Shown here piece after piece: positions 47,466 to 58,822 of a stretch of 64,000 bases of DNA (positions within the stretch are counted from its first letter, which is position 1; each line of letters begins with the position of its first letter). Made by a program: the position numbers and the translations under genes. Source of the stretch: Rhizophagus irregularis (lineage: Eukaryota > Glomeromycota > Glomeromycetes > Glomerales > Glomeraceae); assembly GCF_026210795.1 (NCBI RefSeq), contig NC_089434.1, positions 1,798,001 to 1,862,000 on the forward strand, in the 5' to 3' direction. The notes beneath the pieces were generated by a model, which had not been told where the DNA came from, ran no database searches, and saw only the letters and a program-made list of their open reading frames with translations.

Positions 47466-50400
47466 ATGAACAACACATATGTCTTCGAAGATAAAAGGGT
47501 CTCGGTGTTGTTGGATCAAGCTACAGAAAAACAAAAAGAAGTACAAACAAGATTAGATGCTTTGAATTCATTTAAACAATTAGTTGAGGAACAAAGTATT
47601 ATATTACAGCCCGAAATATTACATACAATTAGTGGTTTATTGCGAGATTCTGTAAATGAAATAAAAGAATGGATTGTAGATTTTTTGGATTTTACTTTTA
47701 TGAAAATTGGATTATCGCGGACATTACGGAAAGATAGTATGTTTCTTTTTTGATTTCAACTGGAAATTTTTTAATTATAATTTAGGAGTAATATAGGGAA
47801 TATATCCTTCTTTATAAGAATAGATTTTATTTTATTTCATTTTTTTTTTTAGTTAGGAAGGTTTAAATAAATGTTAAATAATAAAAAAAAAATTTAAATA
47901 AAAAAAAAATTTTATTTCCCTTAAACAAATTATTGTTTTAATGACATATTATTAATAATTTTGTGAAATAAATGTACATTGAACCAGGTTTAGAAAAAGT
48001 GTTACCTTCCATAGGATATATTATCAACTACGAATCATCTCCTGCTATAATTAAAAAAGCAATACTTTGGAATGCGTCAGTTTATCCATTAATATTTGAA
48101 AGAGTGTGAGTTCATTTGATGAAAATCTTTCAGTTACTTTTTCGTCAGTGAGAAAATTTTTTTTGGTTTAAGTGCAATTATTGGGTATTCAATTTGCTAA
48201 TTTTCAGATCTAAAATTTTTCTATTGGATTATGTTTTATAAAGAGTCGAAAATGCATCAGATTCCACTTCTCTTTGGAATATTTCTTTATCTATCAAGTC
48301 TCAAATAATGAGATTTTTTGATTCAGAAAATACTAGTCAAGGCATTAAATTTTGTGCCGTTAAGTACCTTGTAACGGTTGCAAAAGTTCAATCTCGTCGT
48401 ATGCCGGATTCTTTGGTAATTTTTTTGTTTTAATTAGTTAATTAGTTAATTTTTACTTAAAGAGAAAAAATATTTATCTTGTGATTTGTGATTTTCTTTT
48501 TTTCCTTCGATTTTAGGGTAAACCTGAAGAAGACATTTCGTTGTCCCATTGTCATTCTTTACATCCCATATTGGATTTACAATATCTTGAAAAAGAGTCA
48601 ATTTCAATCGTTAATGGAATGTTGACAGTAATGCGAACAGAGTTAGTACAAATAAATGATGCCGTTCTATTATTTGTATAAGTGGTTAACATAATTGTTT
48701 TATAGATCAAGTAGCGTCATTACGGCTATAATCAATGCGTTTGGACCCTTATTGAGGGTAAGACCACAATATGTCTTAACATTTGTTAATCATGTTGTAT
48801 CATGGACTAAAATCCCGGAAAGAAACTTGCGTTTAAGTCAATTTCAGATTAGGAGTGTTAATAAGTCTATGAAGGTGCAATTGATGGCATTATTAAGGTG
48901 ATAGTGATAATTTATTAATTTTAAATTTTTTTTTTATTAAAAAAAAATTTTGGTGATTATTAAAAATTCAATTTCACTTTTAATAGAATACATGAAAATG
49001 CAACTTTCGTTATGGAAATTCTTAATGCTATAATTGCATTAGGAGGCAAGAATGATCCTTCCAAGTTTCCAAGACAGTTCCGTAGGCATTTACAAAGAGA
49101 TTCTATTGAAGAAAATGGACGTGGAGCTGTACAAAGGATTCCAAATACTCAACAATCAAATATTAGTGTAAGTAATTCATCGAAATCAATTATTATTATT
49201 TTTATAATATTAGTAATTTATTAATATTATTTTCTTAATGTTATTTATATAAAGTTTGATCCTTCGCAATTTGCGCTTCCTTTTGTTGTTGAAGTCATTT
49301 GTTTAGTTTTAAAAACGATTCCACAAGAAAGATTGAATCAAGCTAAAAAGGTTTGTAGTGTGAACATTTTATTTTGAGATTTCATCAACCGGTTAAATTA
49401 TTGATCCTAGGGATAATAGTTTATGATGGTCAATACTCGATAAGCGGAACCCTATGTTTTATTCGGAAAAACTTGAAAATCGATAGATAAGTTTCTTAAA
49501 TACTGAAATATATAGGATCCTCATTTCATAACGATAAGTAAAGTAATTAAGTGGGTCGATAACATGTTGTCTAATAACCAGGCAAATTATATCACAAATG
49601 TTCACCTTGTATAACACAATTTTCTAATTTCCTATTATTCAATTTAAATGCTATTAGGCAATACAAGAACGAAATGCCAAACAAGCAGCATTAGCAGCAC
49701 CATCAGTACCGCAGCCTGAAACTGAATCAAAACCAAAAGTTCGGGATCAAAAACCACGTGATCCACGTTTAGAAGAGGAGGAAGAAGAGGATGATGATGA
49801 TGAGTATGACGCGGGTAATGCGATCATTGTTGAAGATGACAGATTGGAAAGAGTGATAAATGAAATAGTTCAAGAAATACCTTTAGATTCTGATTCTGAT
49901 TTATCAGTTGAAATGGAAGATAAAAAATTCAAATATGAACCTACGTCTCCTCCATATGAAGTTAATGATATGGATATCGAGGATGTTTACAATGATGATA
50001 TTGCTGCAGAGCCACCGAAATCAGATATGATGGAAGATATAACTCCAACTCCACCTGAAGTCGAATCAACGCCGGAACCACAAGTTGTTTCTATTCCCGC
50101 TTTCAAATTTCAACCTTATGCCCTTCCACCTCCTGAATCTTTATCACATGATCAATCTAATTCTTTCATAAAAAATGCCTTTGAAAATATATTGGACGTT
50201 GAAGCTGCGTTATCTGCTGATGTAAAAGATAAACGTTCGAATGTTGTTCTGACAACTTTGTCTAATGGGAAACGACTGTCAAAGTCACAATTGCACATAA
50301 TGGCTTCAAGGTTTTTGACGCGAGGTCTTGAGACTTTTGAGGATGATCGTAAACAATTTGATGATTTAAGAGAATTGGTCATTAAATTCATACTGAAAGA

Positions 50401-52687
50401 TTTCAGAAATAAGTAAGTTTTTTATTTAGTAACCTTTTTTAGTGAAAATTGAATTCACCAAATTATTTTAAATTTTCTTAATCAGAACGGATTTTGCGTT
50501 AACATGGCTTGACGAGGAATGGTATCATGACTCCATCATGTTGCGTAAAGACCCATCATATGTAAGAACTATTTCTTCCTGTTATTATTATTATTATTAT
50601 TTTCTATGTTGCTATGAATAATAATTTATTAAATTTAAATTTTTTTCAGAAATCCAATTACTCAATTTGGTTATGTAGATTGTTAGACAGGATTATGCCA
50701 GCACTTGAAGATCGTATATTTACACAATTTCTCTTAGATGTTCCCGAATTGTTTGAAGATGCTGTTGATCGCATCAAGATCTTTTGTAACGATCCTGATA
50801 GGTGATTATGCATTCACGTCTTAAAATAGTTTTTAACCAAATTAATGACCGAGTTAAAATTTTATCTTGGTCCTTTATAGGAGTTCTCTTGGATTCACTA
50901 CTCTAAGCGAATTGATCGAACTTCGGCCACCAGCAAGACCATTTTGTCTAAAAATCCTATTAGCATATTGTCTGCATAAAGGTCAATAATTTAGATAAAA
51001 ATCATTTTAGTAAAATTTATATTATTTTGACACGATTTTTTCTTTTGATAAAATTCAGATGAACGGCCAAGAAGTTCCGCTATTACTACCGCTAACAAAT
51101 GGTTTCCAGTTCATCCAGTGATTGGTGGCGAGGTTGAATCTTTTGCATTACAGTCATTAAAACAACTTACCCAAGAGGTACCGCCTCCAACGTACGACTA
51201 TCATTATCATCATAGTGAAGTTTCAGAATTAGCAAAGGAAGAAGTAAAAGACGAGGAAAAGAAATGGACACAAATAGACGTAGAGCGACATCTTGATTTA
51301 TTTCTTTCTTTGTGTGCAAAAAAAAGACAATTATTTGAAAAGTAGATATATTTTGATTTATTTCATATATATATATATATATATATTATCTTAAAGATTC
51401 TAACATTTTTATTTTTTTAAAGATTAGTTTCAATCTACATCGAATCATCAGATTCCATTCAAAAGTTTATTCGTAATTACTCACAAAAAATTATTGATAC
51501 AATTGGGTTAACTGGATTAATAGAATTATTCCAAACTTTTCCAGACGGTGCTGAAGATTTTGTATTGAGATTATTAATCGTATATACAAATAAGACAGGT
51601 AATTATTTAAAGGATACATGGTTTATTCATTCTTGGAATTATTGTATTAATGATTTTTACATAATTAAGTGCAACCGCCAACACAGTTAATAAATACTGC
51701 AAAGTCTGTAATTGTACAGAGAAATCTAGATGGAAGATTTCTATTTCCGATTATTGCATACTTTGAAAAGGTACTCTATCTAACTCAATTCATGATGAAA
51801 CTATATAGATATTAATATATTTTTATTATAATAAAATAAAGGAAGAAATATTACGACATCTTCCTAAAGTCATATTAACGCTTGATGCAACAGAAAAACA
51901 GAGAGAAATTGTAAAAAAAGTTTTCTCGAAGATTATAACAATTTCTGCAAAAACTCCTACACCACTGGAACCAAGAGAATTGTTGGTTTTTTTACATCAA
52001 TTGAAGCAAAATGAAGTTCCATTAAAACACTCTGTTGAAGGTAAACGTTATTTATATGTTGATTTTATTTTGTCACATCGAATGTTTATTTATTCTTTAA
52101 TAAATTTTGTAGCAATTCATGTGTGCTTTAAGTTAACAAATATATTCACTTCACAAATATTGGGTGCGGTGTTGCAGCATTTATCTGTACAACCCGAATT
52201 GCCACCACCTTTTATGAGAACGGTATGATTACTTTGTAACGTGCGATTTATTTTAAAATATTAGTGTTATTAATATAATTATTTTTTTAGGTGACATTGA
52301 GTGTTAGAGCATATAAAAATTTATCTGGATTTGTAAATGAATTATTGTTGCGATATATTAATCAGATTTGGCAGAATGAGATGTTACGTAAAGGATTTAT
52401 ATTGTATTGTACAGAATATTGCCTTAAGGTAAGTAATTATTGTATCTTGAATATTTATCTTTAGATATATTATAATGTAATAATGGCATATTTATATCTT
52501 TATTTAGATACAACCAAATGATTTTAAATTCTTATTACGATTACCTAAAACTCAAATATTAGACGTATTAGAACAAAGTGATAGTACGTTAAAAAAGCAA
52601 TTTAGAAACACTATATTAGAATCTAATGCAGATCAAAGACGGTTACTACCAGGATATTTGATTGAATTGTTAGAAATCAATAATTAA
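47466..52687 (+). CDS. SYMPK/PTA1: Symplekin/Pta1, scaffold of mRNA 3'-end processing
   Basis: Eighteen exons join in frame: 47466-47736, 47988-48105, 48244-48415, 48517-48641, 48706-48897, 48987-49167, 49255-49350, 49658-50412, 50486-50561, 50650-50801, 50881-50981, 51059-51341, 51423-51598, 51670-51770, 51842-52040, 52113-52222, 52291-52428 and 52508-52687; 1141 residues. The N-terminal part is an alpha-helical HEAT-like repeat region (DALNSFKQLVEEQ, ESSPAIIKKAILWNASVYPL), then an acidic linker (EEEEEDDDDE, about residue 430) and a conserved C-terminal half (LDLFLSLCAKKRQLFEKL, FPIIAYFEKEEILRHLPKVI, LPPPFMRTVTLSVRAY). It bridges cleavage/polyadenylation factors in the nucleus. The gene lies 2.8 kb from CPSF30, a partner subunit. 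Confidence 0.93.
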
Positions 52688-53309
52688 AATTAGTTTCAAC
52701 TTTTTTTTTCCTTTTAAATAATTGTTAATCAAATAAAATTTGTTTAAGTTTTGTAATTTATTAGTATAATTTTCTGATTTACTTGAATAAAATGAATAAA
52801 ATAAGAAATTTTGAATTTAAATAAATAAAATATACTTTTAATATATAATGCTTTTAGATTTACATTATCTATTCTTCAATCTTATATTTGATTCGCCATA
52901 ATGAGACGTGGTATTTTTATAACTTTAACTTCAATAGATGAAAAAGTTATTGGCATTTTACTGTTTGAAGCTTTTTGAGAATAACTCCCTATTCTATCAA
53001 TACTAGAAACATGAATTTACTGCAATTTGATGCATTTCATTATGGTGATTCTAATGAGCTTTACTTTATCTTTTTATGATCATGATAAGTTATTATGATT
53101 TAACTTCTTTGAAAAAGGTAAATGTATATATATCATATAATATATTATACTGTATCAAAACTGTTGAAACAATTTCAGCAGGTTTTAGCAGTTTTAGCAG
53201 TTTCAGCATTTCAGATGATTTTGCAAACCTATTTTCAGCAGTTTTATATATACCATTCTGCTAAAACTCTTTAATTTTGGTAAGCAATTTTACTTTATCA
53301 CCACTATAC
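52688..53309. other. Symplekin 3' flank
   Basis: AT-rich, with a short repeat cluster of TTTTAGCAG/TTTCAGCA units at about 53175-53215. No gene. Confidence 0.5.
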
Positions 53310-53422
53310 ATGCCACCCAAATTATTTTGGGTTGCCATAATTATAAGTAAAATCCTATAAATTAAATGAATTATGGAATTCCAAATTATAATCATGACAT
53401 CCCAAAATAATTTGGGCAACAT
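53310..53422. mobile_element. 113-bp foldback MITE-like repeat
   Basis: Two arms of about 37 bp face each other: ATGCCACCCAAATTATTTTG at the left and the complement of ATGTTGCCCAAATTATTTTG at the right, with about 30 of 37 positions matching over the arms. Together they could fold into a single hairpin. TA-rich flanks make a Tc1/mariner-type MITE possible, but the duplication is not clear-cut. Confidence 0.55.
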
Positions 53423-53782
53423 ATATAATCATCACTATTATAACTATTATTATCATCTTTACTATCATTTTTACTACCACTATTTTCATTACTTTTATCA
53501 TTTTATTATTGTTTCTTTCTTTTTTTTTACTTTTTTTATCAATTGACTTTTTTTCATCAGATTTTTCTAACTTTTTGAATCTTATTATTATTTGATTTAT
53601 AATTACTTGATTTTAGTATTTGGTTTATAAAAGCAAATCTGATAAATTATAGTTTTATAACAAAATGTTTTAAGAAATATTGTATCTTAAAATTTATTTT
53701 TAAGATTTCTTACAAAACAGAAGGAATGAGAAAATCATATATCTTTATTTGAATTTTCCAGTACATCTAAACAACAAGTTCA
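53423..53782. other. Spacer before the large element
   Basis: Low-complexity ATT/ATC microsatellite-like sequence (53425-53520), then AT-rich spacer. No gene. Confidence 0.5.
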
Positions 53783-53787
53783 TTTTA

Positions 53788-54228
53788 AGTAGTATGAAAA
53801 TGCCGGTTCTGGCTCACCCCCACCATATAATCTAAAATACTACCACTTTATATAATCTAATTACCACCATCATATAACTTAATTACCATCATATAATCCA
53901 CCTACCACTTTTACTATAATTTAACTACCACTTTATATAATCTAGTTACCACCATCATATAATTTTAATTACCACCATATAATCCACCTACCACTTTTCA
54001 TATAATCTAGTTACCATCATATAGTTTTATTACCACCATACAACTCTATTACCACCATACAATCTGAAAAAATTAACCGAACAAGAAATAGGATTTCAAA
54101 GCCAACGGAGCCAAAAAAGATAAGGAAATATTAACCCATCCAGGAAACCAGCCATGGGGTCAATAGAGCGGAATAGCAAGGCAAGTAATTACCCTTATAC
54201 CGAGAAAAAATGTAATTGAATAAAAGGT
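53788..54228 (+). repeat. Left terminal inverted repeat
   Basis: About 441 bp, differing from the right copy at only about two places. It contains a sub-array (about 53820-54065) of units like ACCACCATATAATC and TACCACTTTATATAATC, then a unique inner part from ATTAACCGAACAAGAAATAG to the promoter-like motif at 54204-54226. Confidence 0.93.
54204..54226 (+). promoter_or_regulatory. Element promoter-like motif, copy 1
   Basis: GAAAAAATGTAATTGAATAA followed by AAG. The same 23 nt occur at 63110-63132 and 62411-62433 on the minus strand. It ends 24 bp before the ATG at 54251. It lies at the inner end of the terminal repeat, so both element ends carry it facing inward. Confidence 0.65.
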
Positions 54229-54250
54229 TTACATATAAAAGACTTACAAG

Positions 54251-54785
54251 ATGTCACAATACAGACCATCACTAAGACGTATACTAGGTCAGTTTGAACT
54301 CAATATAGAAGAATGGGTAAAGGAAATAATGTGGTATTTAGATATAGTATATTTAAAAGCTTTAGATTCCGAATTTAGCAAAGAAAGTATGTTAGTATCT
54401 GGATTAGAAGAGCTAGTAGAAATATTTGATGAGATGTTAGAAGGTGATGATATATGGATACATCCATCACTTTTATCACGAATAAGATATTCTATTCTAC
54501 CAGATGAGATGGCAATATACGAAAGATTTTTAGATATCATTAAGAACTTCTCAGAGGATAAAGAATTAGCATATGCATTATTAGACTTAGTAGAAATATT
54601 ATCGAAAAAGCCTCTGGACATTCAACATTATAGATTACAATATACAAAGAATATTCACGAATCCTAATGATGAATATAGAAATGAATTCAGCATCTACCA
54701 TATTAAAGGAGATGAAGATATGAACGAAGACACAGATGAAGACATAGATGAAGTAGAGCAGAATGAATTCAATGAATACTATTAG
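54251..54785 (+). pseudogene. Left-end acidic-tailed element protein, one frameshift
   Basis: The frame from the ATG at 54251 runs 138 residues (MSQYRPSLRRILGQFELN) and is mostly alpha-helical in character, with many Leu, Ile and Glu. Near 54640 a shift is needed to continue into NDEYRNEFSIYHIKGDED and an acidic tail (MNEDTDEDIDEVEQNEFN) ending at 54785. No family is recognised. Its position beside the terminal repeat and its acidic end mirror the protein at 62526-63070. It may be structural or regulatory for the element; that is a guess. Confidence 0.55.
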
Positions 54786-54940
54786 AATCTTGCACCGACC
54801 ACCGAGAGTCAGCTGGATAGACTAAAAAATGAGTTGGCTATAACTCTATGTGACGAATGTCTTATGCCAACAAGCCAAGTTGGGAATGTGATTGCTGGAT
54901 TTTACAAATAGAGGTTTCTAGTTCCCAGTGAAACCATTTT

Positions 54941-55734
54941 TTACCTCTCACAATCTGGAATAGGTACATCACAAATAAAATCCCCAAAATCATTCGGATT
55001 AGAAAATAACTTCTGTAAGAACTTATAAATCATATCAGCAGCCAATTCAGTCTTAGTGCCAAATATATTAACCTTACCAGATTTAGGCCAGATATGTACC
55101 CGAATCTTTGATGTGAAGACTATAACAATTTTAGAATGAATATCACCCGCATCATTCTTAATATACTTTATCGGAAAGGGGAGAATCTCACGAATACCAT
55201 CTACAGATTCTAAAGCATATGCTAAGGTAGAAAGATGAATAAACTTATTACTCCCGATATTAATCACAAATTTGTAATTACACAGGAGAGCCTTATTTCC
55301 ACCCACAAGTTCTACAGAAGAAAACTCAGGTAGGGAACATTCAGAAAGGTAACGTAAGAAGATAGCAACAGGATCAAAAGATCCGAAAACTTGTATACTA
55401 CCAGATCTAGGAAAATAACGAATGGTATGTACAGAATCAGCTAAAATGATAACAAACTCAATGCAAGCATTAAAAGTGCTACCATCCCCAGTACGTCACC
55501 GTCTATTTAATGGATTGTCAGGTGTACTTCTTCTGCATCGTCTCTCACCTTTTGGTTTAGATAAGTACTGTTCATAACCCTCAAAAGCTTTATGAATAAA
55601 GTTGCTATTAATGGCAATAACATCCTTAAGTAGGTTCAAGCTTATGTCCAAGCACGGTGTAATCAGCCCCCTTCAACATTGATCTTAAATTCAGTAACAG
55701 TAAGAGATGGAGTAAGTTCACTAAAAGTAAGCAT
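54941..55734 (-). pseudogene. TATA-binding-protein-like element protein, decayed
   Basis: From the ATG at 55734 (MLTFSELTPSLTVTEFKINV) the frame breaks twice near 55640-55670, continues KDVIAINSNFIHKAFEGYEQ, meets an in-frame TGA at about 55498, then reads to 54941. Two similar halves are visible: FVIILADSVHTIRYFPRSG with SIQVFGS in the first, and IVIVFTSKIRVHIWPKSGKV with NIFGTK in the second, each followed by a helix (LAADMIYKFLQKLF). That strand-turn-SGK-strand-G-helix pattern, twice per chain, is the signature of TBP and of TBP-like proteins in large DNA viruses. The assignment is by eye. Transcribed away from the F-box gene, sharing a 100-bp promoter region. Confidence 0.5.
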
Positions 55735-55786
55735 GTCTGGTTTTTTCTATTGATAGAAAAGAAATGTTCAAATTATTTTATCCTAA

Positions 55787-55808
55787 GAAAAAATCTAATT
55801 AAATAAAA
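55787..55808 (+). promoter_or_regulatory. Element promoter-like motif, diverged copy
   Basis: GAAAAAATCTAATTAAATAA followed by AA matches the 23-nt motif at 20 of 22 positions. It ends 30 bp before the ATG of the F-box ORF at 55839. Confidence 0.45.
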
Positions 55809-55838
55809 CTTCTTCATCAATATCTCATATGAGATACC

Positions 55839-56351
55839 ATGACAAACAATAGCTTACCTTTCGAACTTTTAGAAAAGATATTCAAAACTTCATATGAAGG
55901 TACTTACTCCCGTTGGTATTATCTTTGCAATTATGCATTAGTGTGTCGAAAATGGGCTGTAGTAGCAAACTCTCTCCTATGGGGTGAAACAGACCTTTAT
56001 AACCGCTATAATATTAAGGAGTTCCAAATGTACAAACATCTCACAAAACCAGGGACAGTATGTGGAAAATATATCAGAAAGCTTAATATGGATGAGGTAA
56101 AATTATGGCCCATTTGTATTGTAAAAATGCTACAAGCTTGTCCCAATATCCAGGAACTTAGCATAATAGATTATCAATACTATGGTGGAAAAGGTGACGT
56201 TAGAGATTTGCTAAGTGAAATTCTGCATATATTACCAAAACTTCGAATGATAGATATCAGATATAGTCGATATTTTAAAAATAAAAATGCCATTGAAAAA
56301 CTCATAGAAACCCGTAAAGACCTAGAAATCAGAGTAACATGGCAAATGTAA
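55839..56351 (+). CDS. F-box protein carried by the element
   Basis: An uninterrupted 170-residue frame. The first 45 residues fit an F-box: LPFELLEKIFKTSYEG, then LCNYALVCRKWAVVANSLLW, where the Leu-Pro, the ALVCRKW and the terminal LW are the conserved positions. The rest (LQACPNIQELSIIDYQYYGG, ILHILPKLRMIDIRY) looks like short leucine-rich repeats. F-box proteins bring substrates to SCF ubiquitin ligases. Similar proteins are abundant in arbuscular mycorrhizal fungi, so this is probably a captured host gene. It is shorter than the usual host F-box proteins and may be truncated at the C terminus by the repeat array that follows. Confidence 0.8.
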   Translation: MTNNSLPFELLEKIFKTSYEGTYSRWYYLCNYALVCRKWAVVANSLLWGETDLYNRYNIKEFQMYKHLTKPGTVCGKYIRKLNMDEVKLWPICIVKMLQACPNIQELSIIDYQYYGGKGDVRDLLSEILHILPKLRMIDIRYSRYFKNKNAIEKLIETRKDLEIRVTWQM

Positions 56352-56368
56352 TATTTGTAAAGGCTAAT

Positions 56369-56540
56369 CACTGCCAAAAAATTTGGGCACTGCCCTGTTC
56401 ACCGCCCGTCACTGCCAAAAAAAATTTGGGCACTACCCCTGTTACTGCCCGTCACTGCCGAAAAAATTTGGGCACTACCCCTGTTACTGCCCGTCACTGC
56501 TGAAAAATTTGGGCACGCCCGTCACGCCCGCCACCGCCCA
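56369..56540. repeat. Minisatellite, ~42-bp units
   Basis: Units begin at 56369, 56410, 56453 and 56495 (lengths 41, 43, 42 and a partial) with the pattern CACTGCC, A-run, TTTGGGCACTACCCCTGTTA, CTGCCCGT, followed by GC-rich remnants to about 56550. Each unit carries TTTGGGCA. It separates the F-box gene from the retroelement remnant. Confidence 0.85.
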
Positions 56541-56571
56541 TCATCGCTGCAGAAGTTTGGGAAACACATGG

Positions 56572-56645
56572 ATTTTTCCTAGCAAGATGACGCTTTAACT
56601 TAGAGGGAAAGTCAAAACTTGCTCCACATAGATGACAGGTTAATC
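56572..56645 (-). pseudogene. C2H2 zinc-finger fragment
   Basis: The minus strand reads LTCHLCGASFDFPSKLKRHL followed by ARKNPC: C-x2-C-x12-H then a C-type end. RHLxRKxPC fingers like this precede enzymes or DNA-binding domains in several large DNA virus and mobile element proteins. No continuing frame is found, as the minisatellite follows. Confidence 0.5.
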
Positions 56646-58822
56646 TTCCTCGAGAGTGTGAATTTTTTTTAAGTCGATAGTATCCATCTGCAAGGAAGTC
56701 ACGTTAGTTTTCCGTTTATGTAGAGAAATTGGAATGGTAATTTTTTTACGTGATGATAGAGGGATGGTCAGTTGCCGATTTTGGAAATCTAGAATGACAT
56801 TATCACGATCAATCCAAGGTACACCCAGTAATAAAAAGTCCTTATCACTCTTAACAACCATGAAGTCATCTTCGATTTTTTTAGAGTTCTTCCCATCATA
56901 CACAAGAATACCAAGACCATATACTGTCCCAATAGTATCAGATTTTGTCGCAACACCACTAAGGTCAGGAGCATTACTTCTATCAACGTCAAGATTTAGG
57001 CGCTTTTACAATATTGTTAGATATCAGAGAACTATCAGAACCAGTATCGAAAATTGTCGTAGGAATAACCAAAGATTTTTCACTCTCAGGCGACTTCTTA
57101 CTTTGGTCTTAATATGACTACATCACTAGCAGACTTGCGGTTAACAATTCCAATACCTGCTATAGAAGACCATAAGTCATTATTACATATAACATCATCA
57201 TTTTTACGGATTAAATTTGCAGCCATACTATTAGTTACAACCGAAATCATAGGATGAAGGATAGATGATGAAAAAGGTCCTTAACATTATCCCAAACTTT
57301 TTCACGTGTTTTTATTGAGGGTTCTCCCTTTAAGCTGACTGAGTACTGGTTCTTTATAATTAATGAATTCAGCATTCAGAGCATTGTAAGCAGATATAAC
57401 AGTCTCTTTTGGTACAGCATTAACGAAGGATTGAACCAGAAGCTTTAAGAGTTGTATAAAAACCTCAAAGATAATACGCTGCCTTTCAAGTTGTGATTTT
57501 TTCTTATCAGTAGGCTTTTTATCTATACGTTTCCTTTCTGTAGGCTTTTTTTTAATCATAGCAGGCATGTCCAGAGTCTGATGAATCGCTATCAGAGGAT
57601 TCAGAGGAGTCAGAGGCGTCAGAAGAGTTAGAGGAATCAGAGGAGTCATGTGCATAATTTGTTTTCCTCTTTCCCTTCTTAGATTTTGGACAGGAACTCT
57701 TAGTATGACCAGATTTTCCACAACTTGAGCATTTCTTTGATTTCTTTGGTTTGCGTGTACCTGAACTTATACCAAATACCTGATTACCACGGTAAATATG
57801 GTCAGATGGTAAATTTTTATTAAGTTCTGTATCAATAAATATTTCAAGATCACTAAGGGTTACTTTACTTATATCGATATCTCTTGGAAGACCTAATTTA
57901 TATGCTAAAGCAAGTAATCTCTGAAATGATGTATCATTTTGAGGACTTGAAAATGGACTAGAAGATGGTACTGGTACTGCAGATGATCTAGCCGTAGTCA
58001 TAGGAATTTTAGAATTTATAAGATTCTCAATATCCGCTAAAGTTGGACCCTCGATATGTAACTATAGGAGTAGGTGGCATATCTGTCCTGTATTTCTCAA
58101 CTTCTTCCAATTTATTCAGAATAGATGCAACTGAATTTTCTAAACCAATACGTCGCGCATCCAACTTATTTTCACTGGAAAGACCATTTAAGAACTGTTG
58201 CCGTACTAATTCATTCTGATTTACCTCTGGAAGAGTTGGATATGCAAGTCTAACCATTCTTCGTAATTTAGAATAGAATCGGCTTACAGTATCACTACCC
58301 TGAACAATAGCATTAAATGCAAGTTTAGACTTTTCAGATGTTATAGTAGGGAAGTAATGCTTAAAACGATATATTAATTGTCCAATACGTATTCCAGGAG
58401 CCACAATTGTACCTCCATTATTAGCATTAGGATTATTAACAGCTATATCAGTAGGACGACCCTCGACTACTGACCAATCTTCATCCCATACAGTATGATC
58501 AGGTATAAAATTAGCACCAGTAATAGTATTATCTGCAGCTGCTTGTCCATGTAATACACCAGCCCTTCCACGAAATTGATTCGCCGCTACAGCCTGTATA
58601 GCGCCATTATTCAAAGCATTAAAAGCAGCAAGATTGGCCACACCAGTATTATCCAGAAGATTTACACATTCCCAATTTTTTCCTTTGATATGTGTTTCAT
58701 ACCAATCTCTAGCATCATCTTCAAGTAAAGTCTCAAAGATCCCATGAATCCTAACACGAGTTCTAGCATTAGCAGCAGGATCAAGTCCAGCAGACTCACA
58801 CCAATGCGGAGGCCAATAAATT
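56640..58822 (-). pseudogene. Gag-protease remnant of an LTR retroelement
   Basis: In order on the minus strand: a retrotransposon-gag-like region (NARTRVRIHGIFETLLEDDA, DWYETHIKGKNWE, then FYSKLRRMVRLAYP and RQQFLNGLS); a CCHC zinc knuckle CSSCGKSGHTKSSC with a basic flank (about 57660-57740); a Ser/Asp-rich stretch; a retroviral-type aspartic protease site FDTGSDSSLISNNIV (about 57010-57060) and the later LLLGVPWIDRDNV segment (about 56800). Frameshifts are needed near 58050, 57590, 57300 and 57010, and there are stops. No reverse transcriptase, integrase or LTR is present. It follows directly from the broken end of the polymerase. Confidence 0.78.

Noticed and set aside
53820-54065. Regularly spaced ACCACCATATAATC units resembling a CRISPR array
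   Set aside because: The spacing is irregular, the spacers are themselves repeats, and the array lies inside a transposon terminal repeat in a eukaryotic genome.
54289-54621. 110-codon antisense frame rich in Ser and Ile
   Set aside because: It is the shadow of the left-end element protein, whose helical, charged composition is the more natural reading.
56734-57117. 127-codon plus-strand frame
   Set aside because: It is antisense to the aspartic protease remnant, whose DTG and LLGVPW motifs show the true strand.
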